From assembly GCA_030039005.1 (NCBI GenBank), contig JASHQT010000653.1, positions 1-7,564 on the forward strand: a stretch of 7,564 nucleotides of DNA. Reading direction: 5' to 3'. A program made the position numbers and the translations under genes. Shown here piece by piece: positions 5,311 through 7,564 of this stretch. Numbering within the stretch: the first letter of the stretch is position 1; the number at the start of each line of letters is the position of its first letter. The notes below the pieces were generated by a model. The model made no database searches. It was not told where the DNA came from and saw only the letters and a program-made list of their open reading frames with translations. The DNA comes from Bryobacteraceae bacterium. GTDB lineage: Bacteria; Acidobacteriota; Terriglobia; Bryobacterales; Bryobacteraceae.

Positions 5311-5761
5311 CCCATCGCTCGTTAACCCAGAGAACCGGCGCTATCCCTCGCGGCCGTTCCTCGGAGTCGGCGCGCTGATTTTCGAGGATGGCAAGATTCT
5401 ACTGGTGGAGCGCGGCAAAGAGCCGCTAAAAGGCTATTGGTCTCTCCCCGGTGGCATTGTCGAAACCGGCGAAAAGCTGGTAGATGGGATTCGCCGCGAA
5501 GTCGCCGAAGAGACCGGGCTCGACGTGGAGCCGTATGAAATATTCGAGATCTTCGAGCGGATCATTCCGGATATACAGGGCCACGCGGAATATCATTACG
5601 TTTTGATCGATTATTTGTGCCACCGCGTCGCGGGCGATCCGGCGCCCGCGAGCGACGTGAGCGCCGTGGCATGGGTCGCGGAACAGAACTTGCACGACTA
5701 TCGTCTCACCGAAGGGACGCTGGCAGTGATCGAGAGAGCCTTTGCAAAACTTCAGCGCTGA
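5306..5761 (+). CDS. Nudix hydrolase (probable ATT start)
   Basis: This gene encodes about 151 residues with a complete Nudix box at 50-72: G50-IVETG-E56 ... R64-E65-V66-A67-E68-E69-T70-G71-L72, where the REVAEE glutamates bind the metal. It should hydrolyse a nucleoside diphosphate linked to another moiety in the cytosol. The sequence around the box (RGKEPLKGYWSLPGG) resembles the ADP-ribose/NUDT-like group, but the substrate is unassigned. The first strand of the fold (FLGVGALIFEDGKILLVERG, 18-37) is encoded upstream of the first conventional start, GTG at 5405, so the true start must be earlier. The frame is closed by TGA at 5291. Within it only ATT (5306) or CTG (5375) could serve, and ATT has AAGGGG 7 nt upstream and overlaps the lactonase stop by one to three bases. 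A sequencing or frame error is the alternative. The gene overlaps mutS2 by 20 bp. Confidence 0.85.
   Translation: MNPSLVNPENRRYPSRPFLGVGALIFEDGKILLVERGKEPLKGYWSLPGGIVETGEKLVDGIRREVAEETGLDVEPYEIFEIFERIIPDIQGHAEYHYVLIDYLCHRVAGDPAPASDVSAVAWVAEQNLHDYRLTEGTLAVIERAFAKLQR
5307..5329 (+). repeat. TTAACCCA tandem direct repeat, 15-bp period
   Basis: TTAACCCA occurs at 5307-5314 and 5322-5329, separated by TCGCTCG, at the junction of the lactonase and Nudix genes. In the Nudix frame it reads INPSL-VNPEN, a five-codon near-duplication. Confidence 0.4.
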
Positions 5762-7564
5762 TCTGTTGGAATTCGAAGCGCTCCGCGAAGTCGTGGGGCG
5801 CTACATCGGCAGCCCGCTCGGGCGCGCCGAGCTCGCGAAACTCGCGCCGGCCGTGGACCGCACCGCTATCGAAGCCGCTCTGGCCGGCGTGGCGGAAGCC
5901 ATCGCTTATCAGCGCGCATCGCGGCAACCGCAAGCGGCCGCGCGCGGATCGGCGATCCGGCTGCGATTCAATTCGATTCCCGATGTATCGGCGGCGCTCA
6001 CGATTCTGCGCATCGAAGGCGCGGTGCTGGAGCCGAAGCAGATCCTGGATCTCACCCGGCTGATTGAGGAGGCCGCCGAAGTCCGCGCGGCTCTGAATAT
6101 GGCCGCGGATAAATATCCACGGCTTGCGGCACAAACTTCGGCGCTCGGAGACCCTCGAGCGATCCTGCGCGATATTCGCGGGAAAATTCTTCCCGACGCC
6201 ACGCTGGCCGACGACGCGAGCGTGGCCCTGCATCGCACGCGCCGCGACATCGAACGCCAGCAGCGCCAGATCCAGACTTCGCTGGAGCGCTTCCTGCGCG
6301 CCCATCGCGATGACGGCACGCTGCAGGAAGAGTTCATCACTCTGCGCAACGACCGCTTTGTGGTTCCCGTCGTCGCCGGGCAACAGCGCAAGGTTTACGG
6401 CGTCATTCACGGCGCATCGGGCAGCGGCCACACGCTGTTCGTCGAGCCGCTTGAAACCATCGATCTGAACAATGAGCTGGTGCGCCTGCGCGAAGAAGAG
6501 CAGCGCGAGGTAATGCGCATTCTCCGTGAGATCACCGAGACTCTGCGCATCAACGGCGCTTTGGTGCAGGCCCTGGTGGACGCCATCGGCCGCCTGGACC
6601 TTTTGTTTGCCAAGGCCGAGTTCGCCGCCGACTTCGATTGCGTGATCCCCCGCTTCAGTGCGGAGCAAAGCCGGCGGCTCGTGCTGCGCGATGCGCGCCA
6701 TCCGTTGCTCGAGGACGTGCTCCGCCGGCAGAAGAAACGCATCGTTCCCATTTCCCTGGCGCTCGACGAAAAGCAGCGTACGCTCCTGATCAGCGGTCCC
6801 AACACCGGCGGCAAAACGGTCTCGATGAAAACCGTCGGCCTGCTGGCGCTGATGGCGCAGTCCGCGCTGCCCGTGCCCGCGGCCGAGGCCGAGTTTCCTC
6901 TGTTCGAGCAGGTGCTGGCGGACATGGGCGACCAGCAATCGATCGAGGCGAGCCTCAGCACATTTTCCGCGCACATCGCCCGGGTGCGCGAGATGCTGGA
7001 GACGGTCACCCCGCAATCGCTGGTGCTGCTCGATGAACTGGGCCGCGCTACCGATCCCGAAGAGGGTGGCCCCTTGGGCGTCGCAATTCTCGATTCCTTC
7101 CGCGCGCACGGTGCGTTCACGTTCGCCTCCACGCACCTGCTGGCGCTGAAGATCTACGGCGCCACAACCGAGGGCGTGGTCAACGCTTCCATGGGCTTCG
7201 ATGAAAAGACGCTGGAACCCACTTATGTTTTGCAGCTCGGCGCGCCCGGAAAGTCGGCCGGCCTCGAGATTGCGAGCCGCCTGGGATTGTCCGAAGACCT
7301 GATCGCTCGCGCCCGCGAGCGCATGTCCTCGAGCGAGCGCGATGTCGCCGTTTTCCTGAACGAGCTGCACCAACGCCTGCGCCGCACCGCCGTCGAGGAG
7401 CGCGATTTGCGCGAGCAGCGCCAGGCGCTCGAAGCTCGCGAGCAGGCGCTCGCGACTGAATTTCAGAAGCGCGAAGAGGCGAAGTTCAAAGACCTCGACG
7501 AACGCTTGCGGCGCGCGCTCGCCCAGTTGGAGACGCAAAACCAGGAGACGATTCAGAAAGCGCT
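5742..7564 (+). CDS. mutS2: Endonuclease MutS2, N-terminal ~607 residues (cut by window edge)
   Basis: MutS2 is a MutS-type ATPase without the mismatch-recognition domain. In characterised species it restrains recombination or rescues collided ribosomes. The start is TTG at 5742 (a TGA closes the frame at 5727), with GAGAGAG at 5732-5738; it gives (M)QNFSADLLEFEALREVVGRY, the usual opening. Residues to about 320 form the core and lever helices (DRFVVPVVAGQQRKVYGVIHG, then ASGSGHTLFVEP). The ATPase follows: Walker A GPNTGGKT at 352-359, the STFSAH signature at 406-411, and Walker B LVLLDE ending at D431-E432, with FASTHL further on. From about 535 a charged coiled coil begins (LREQRQALEAREQALATEF). 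The family is about 780 residues, so the C-terminal Smr nuclease part should lie just beyond the window. It overlaps the Nudix gene by 20 bp, suggesting coupled translation. Confidence 0.95.
   Translation, partial: MQNFSADLLEFEALREVVGRYIGSPLGRAELAKLAPAVDRTAIEAALAGVAEAIAYQRASRQPQAAARGSAIRLRFNSIPDVSAALTILRIEGAVLEPKQILDLTRLIEEAAEVRAALNMAADKYPRLAAQTSALGDPRAILRDIRGKILPDATLADDASVALHRTRRDIERQQRQIQTSLERFLRAHRDDGTLQEEFITLRNDRFVVPVVAGQQRKVYGVIHGASGSGHTLFVEPLETIDLNNELVRLREEEQREVMRILREITETLRINGALVQALVDAIGRLDLLFAKAEFAADFDCVIPRFSAEQSRRLVLRDARHPLLEDVLRRQKKRIVPISLALDEKQRTLLISGPNTGGKTVSMKTVGLLALMAQSALPVPAAEAEFPLFEQVLADMGDQQSIEASLSTFSAHIARVREMLETVTPQSLVLLDELGRATDPEEGGPLGVAILDSFRAHGAFTFASTHLLALKIYGATTEGVVNASMGFDEKTLEPTYVLQLGAPGKSAGLEIASRLGLSEDLIARARERMSSSERDVAVFLNELHQRLRRTAVEERDLREQRQALEAREQALATEFQKREEAKFKDLDERLRRALAQLETQNQETIQKA

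Noticed and set aside
5706..7538. 610-codon open frame on the minus strand opposite mutS2
   Set aside because: It is antisense to a clear MutS2 with all ATPase motifs. Its translation is low-complexity, rich in Gln, Arg, Leu and Ala, with no recognisable domain, as produced by codon bias in a GC-rich gene.
5742..7564. Mismatch-repair MutS (MutS1)
   Set aside because: There is no N-terminal mismatch-recognition domain with its Phe-X-Glu motif. The protein opens directly with the MutS2-type core, and a coiled coil follows the ATPase.

Overview
The window looks like a piece of a GC-rich Acidobacteria chromosome (Bryobacter/Solibacter-like). This is an inference from gene content: a secreted von Willebrand A protein of the type expanded in Acidobacteria, a secreted protein family of unknown function that I associate with that phylum, an exported SMP-30-type lactonase, and a MutS2 whose first residues resemble acidobacterial homologues. 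No rRNA, tRNA, CRISPR array, transposase or integrase gene is visible.

Layout. Positions 1-480 (minus strand) hold the N-terminal 160 codons of a GSCFA-domain protein that runs off the left edge. Positions 554-1143 and 2249-2626 are two degenerate copies, in direct orientation, of one repeat: a 66-bp block plus the 3' end of a comM/yifB-type Mg-chelatase-like AAA ATPase gene. Copy 1 keeps an open frame to the natural stop, while copy 2 is internally deleted and frameshifted. Between them, on the minus strand, sits a single intact gene for a secreted protein of unknown function (1145-2200). Then come a small outer-membrane beta-barrel protein (2707-3321, plus), a convergent secreted VWFA protein (3340-4335, minus), and a divergent, tightly packed plus-strand run: exported SMP-30/gluconolactonase-like protein (4447-5310), Nudix hydrolase (about 5306-5761) and MutS2 (5742 to the right edge, lacking its C-terminal Smr part only because the window ends).

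The left half (1-2.7 kb) is a scarred, repeat-bearing region and the right half is ordinary chromosome. The 4447-7564 run is probably one transcript: the Nudix frame begins at the lactonase stop codon and the mutS2 start lies inside the Nudix gene. All three of its genes seem to use non-ATG starts (GTG, probably ATT, TTG). Several minus-strand genes have a -10-like hexamer only 6-9 nt before the start codon, which suggests leaderless or nearly leaderless messages.

The most interesting lead is the duplicated comM 3' remnant with its 66-bp companion block. It brackets one gene and lies just upstream of both minus-strand genes at the left. I see no clear evidence for a novel defence or mobile system. 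The claim is limited to a repeated vestigial module of unknown mechanism.
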